From: Chionoecetes opilio
Lineage: Eukaryota > Arthropoda > Malacostraca > Decapoda > Majidae
DNA: 64,000 nt
Assembly (NCBI GenBank): GCA_016584305.1
Contig: JACEEZ010004786.1
Span: 117,541 to 181,540 of the forward strand
Direction of reading: 5' to 3'
This document shows positions 61,741 through 64,000 of this stretch, one piece after another. The translations under genes were made by a program, and so were the position numbers. Each line of letters starts with the position of its first letter. The stretch's first letter is position 1. The notes under the pieces were generated by a model that did no database searches, was not told the DNA's origin, and saw nothing but the letters and a program-made list of their open reading frames with translations.

Positions 61741-62525
61741 GGGTGGGGTAATGGTAGGTGTGATGGCTGGGGTGGGCTTGTGTGTGTGTGTGGGTATGTA
61801 CTTCTCTTGTTTGGGGGAAGGGGAAGAGTATGGGCAAACGCTAGAAATTTACCAAAAAGTGTCCGCGGCAAGGGAAGAACAGAGGCGATGCAGGTCACAA
61901 GAGGAAGAAGAGTATGGCGGACGGACGGACAACCCATCACAACGCCCCACCGTCATCCGCCTCACCTGTGCCTTCCTGAGGAAGACTAATCAACTCTCGA
62001 GACCGTGATTACTTCACGGCTGTACACCAGGGCGAATATCGTCGACTTCGACATCACTGCCCTTCAACAACAATAACTTGACTCTCTCCTCCCTATAAAC
62101 ATGTCATTATTTCCAAAAGTAATGATTTGCGACGGAAGCTCATAGAGAGAATGTTTCCCAGAATCCAATAAGGTAAACAGAAACCACTCCAAATTGTACA
62201 GGGAATTCTGGTCCTAGTGTAAAATAATACCGACGGGGCTAGCTTGTGTGTGTGTGTATGGGGCTTTTATTGGGGCGGGCTAATGGTGGGTGTGATGGCT
62301 GGGGTGGGCTTGTGTGTGTGTGTGTATTGTTTGGGGGAAGAGGGATACTATGGGCAAACGCTAGAAATTTACCAAAAATAGTGGAGTCAATAGGGAGCTT
62401 TACAAGGAGGCTAGACAGCGTTATGGATGAGAATTAAAGGTGGATGTGGGTAGTGTTAAGTAACAGGAACTACCACGTGTAGGTCTCACGGCCTCTTGTA
62501 GCTTCCTTATGTCTTATGTTCGTAC
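61739..62525 (+). repeat. Two copies of a dispersed repeat plus SINE tail
   Basis: GATGGCTGGGGTGGGCTTGT...GGCAAACGCTAGAAATTTAC occurs at 61757-61855 and again at 62295-62378. The second copy leads into AGGAGGCTAGACAGCG and the SINE tail at 62462-62522. Confidence 0.6.
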
Positions 62526-62784
62526 AACACAACAATGGTTCCTACCTCGCCGCAGTGTTGTCCAAAACGTCCACTTACGTCAGTCCATTACTTGGCCAAG
62601 AAGGCGTGCCACACACCCTTCTGCTGTGACCTGGAAACACCTCTTAGGGCTTCACCTTCGTCGTGAATTCGAGCCGCTATTTGCACAAGTTGAGGGAATA
62701 CAGCAGAGAAACAGTGGCACAGGGAGGCTGAACCTTGTTGACTTGCCGCTACTGGTCTTGAACTTGAACTTGATAGTAGGAAGA

Positions 62785-63030
62785 ATAAAATCTGGCTGCC
62801 CCTCCTTCTTAGAACATTAAAATCTGGCTGCTCCTCCTCCTTGGAACATTAAAATCTGGCTGCTCTTCCTTCTTAGAACATTAAAATCTGGCTGCTCCTC
62901 CTTCTTAGAACATTAAAATCTGGCTGCTCCTCCTTCTTAGAACATTAAAATCTGGCTGCTCCTCCTTCTTAGAACATTAAAATCTGGCTGCTCCTCCTTA
63001 GAACATTAAAATCTGGCTGCTCCTCCTTCT
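62785..63030. repeat. 32-bp minisatellite
   Basis: About eight copies of ATTAAAATCTGGCTGCTCCT plus CCTTCTTAGAAC. Confidence 0.92.
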
Positions 63031-63032
63031 TA

Positions 63033-63552
63033 AGGCCTCTTCCATTTGCGACATTTCAAGAACCAGTTCACGGAACCCAAGAATTCAGGCGTTCCATTTG
63101 CGCACGAAAACCTGGGTCCGAGGCAAAGCGCGTAGTGACTCAGCAAAACCCTTGAACTTCCTCTACCCACATCCATTGGTGGGTAGCTTGGGTAGAGTTT
63201 TCAGTTCATAACAAACAATGGTCGCCTTGGGCCCTATTTCTCTTATCGTGAAGGGTTTTCCGCATGCACGAGTCGGAGAGGATGTCAGACGGCATAAAAG
63301 AGGCATACATGGCTGGTGGAGGCCATGCGTTCCCGCGATCTTAAACTTGATATGATCCCTTCACATAGCAGCTAGCTGAGTTATATATCTCTCTCTTGTT
63401 ATCTCTCTCTCTCGTTATCTTAAATTGCCTCGCCAGCTGAGTATGTTTGTAAAAAAAACAACGGGGTTTTTGCGTTCCATTTGTGACACGCGAACCCAAC
63501 CCTGAACTGAAAGAACTGGTTCATGCAACTTGGGCACAAATGGAAGAGGCCT
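63033..63552. mobile_element. Harbinger-like MITE
   Basis: Ends AGGCCTCTTCCATTTGCGAC and the inverse of GGCACAAATGGAAGAGGCCT, with GAACCAGTTC also inverted further in. Flanks TTA and TGA fit a 3-bp TWA-type target with one change. Confidence 0.6.
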
Positions 63553-63555
63553 TGA

Positions 63556-63633
63556 GTTACTTTTCGTAATTTTATAGCTAACAACAGACCCTTTTTTATA
63601 ACCCAGGAAAGCTCTGGGCGTGAAGGGGTTAAG
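63556..63633 (-). mobile_element. TTAA-MITE fragment 18
   Basis: Only TTACTTTTCGTAATTTTATA to GTGAAGGGGTTAA remains, cut by the Harbinger-like element on its left. Confidence 0.8.
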
Positions 63634-63719
63634 TCAATCTTGAGAACGTCTGCAAACAGGGGGTGTTGGATCCAGTGTTGGTGCTGCAGAACGCAAGACT
63701 GAAGGGCTGCTTGAGTGTG

Positions 63720-63723
<4 letters not shown>

Positions 63724-63750
<27 letters not shown>
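63724..63750. repeat. (GA)n microsatellite
   Basis: About 13 GA units near the right end of the window. The final 250 bp show nothing else recognised. Confidence 0.9.
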
Positions 63751-63759
<9 letters not shown>

Positions 63760-64000
63760 TGAGTGAAAAACACCCATTTAGTAAAAATTCTGAAAAAAAC
63801 CCCCATGATGTATTCAACACAATCGCATATGTACACTGTTCAGTTGTGATCACTTTTCCTGCGGCTGTCCAATGATGAAGAGACTGAGTAAGGTTTATGC
63901 GATATACACCGAGTGGTGGTCCACTTACGCCCGTGATCGGGACCCACCGACCGGTCCTAAGTTGTTCTGGTCTTAAGTCACCCTAGGTTATAAGAGTGTT

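Noticed and set aside
61604..62008. ORFs with His/Thr or Cys/Val repeats
   Set aside because: Translation of (GT)n and of a dispersed non-coding repeat.

Overview
The window is eukaryotic nuclear DNA. Genes are split by long introns with standard GT-AG junctions, and the gaps hold microsatellites, minisatellites, MITEs, LINE fragments, SINEs and foldback elements. Short CCTAA-type runs, a Jockey-like LINE and the density of simple repeats suggest an arthropod, most likely a decapod crustacean and perhaps a crab. The species is inference, not something read directly.

Four conserved genes could be rebuilt exon by exon, with codon phase closing at every junction. (1) A uracil phosphoribosyltransferase homologue (UPRT), minus strand, 19555 to 10836, 7 coding exons, 269 aa. 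(2) ABCB7/Atm1, the mitochondrial ABC transporter, plus strand, 24051 to 44820, 12 coding exons, 715 aa. (3) An intronless SETD4-like SET-domain gene, plus strand, 28070 to 29412, lying inside the first intron of ABCB7, with one apparent frameshift. (4) A RECQL (RECQ1-type) DNA helicase, minus strand, 60119 to 45575, 12 coding exons, 677 aa, including a GC-AG intron. ABCB7 and RECQL are convergent, with 754 bp between stop codons. UPRT and ABCB7 are divergent, with about 4.5 kb between start codons. They look like independent housekeeping genes rather than one pathway: pyrimidine salvage, mitochondrial Fe-S export, lysine methylation and DNA repair.

Layout: 1-9.8 kb has no recognised gene, only two exon-like minus-strand ORFs, repeats and foldback elements. 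9.8-20 kb is UPRT. 20-24 kb has no recognised gene and one tRNA-derived SINE. 24-45 kb is ABCB7 with SETD4 nested, a 2.2 kb 20-bp satellite in intron 1, a Jockey-like LINE in intron 4 and a 3.6 kb 50-bp tandem array plus a Tigger-like transposon in intron 8. 45-60 kb is RECQL, its introns packed with copies of one MITE. 60-64 kb is repeats only.

The most striking signal is the array at 37081-40719. About 73 copies of a 50-bp unit each repeat the last 32 bp of the ABCB7 exon coding the Walker A loop together with its 5' splice site, so the real donor is followed by about 72 near-identical decoys. The second theme is a roughly 210-bp MITE family with TTAA target sites (about 18 copies). One copy sits inside the terminal repeat of another MITE, and two copies are flanked by long direct repeats.
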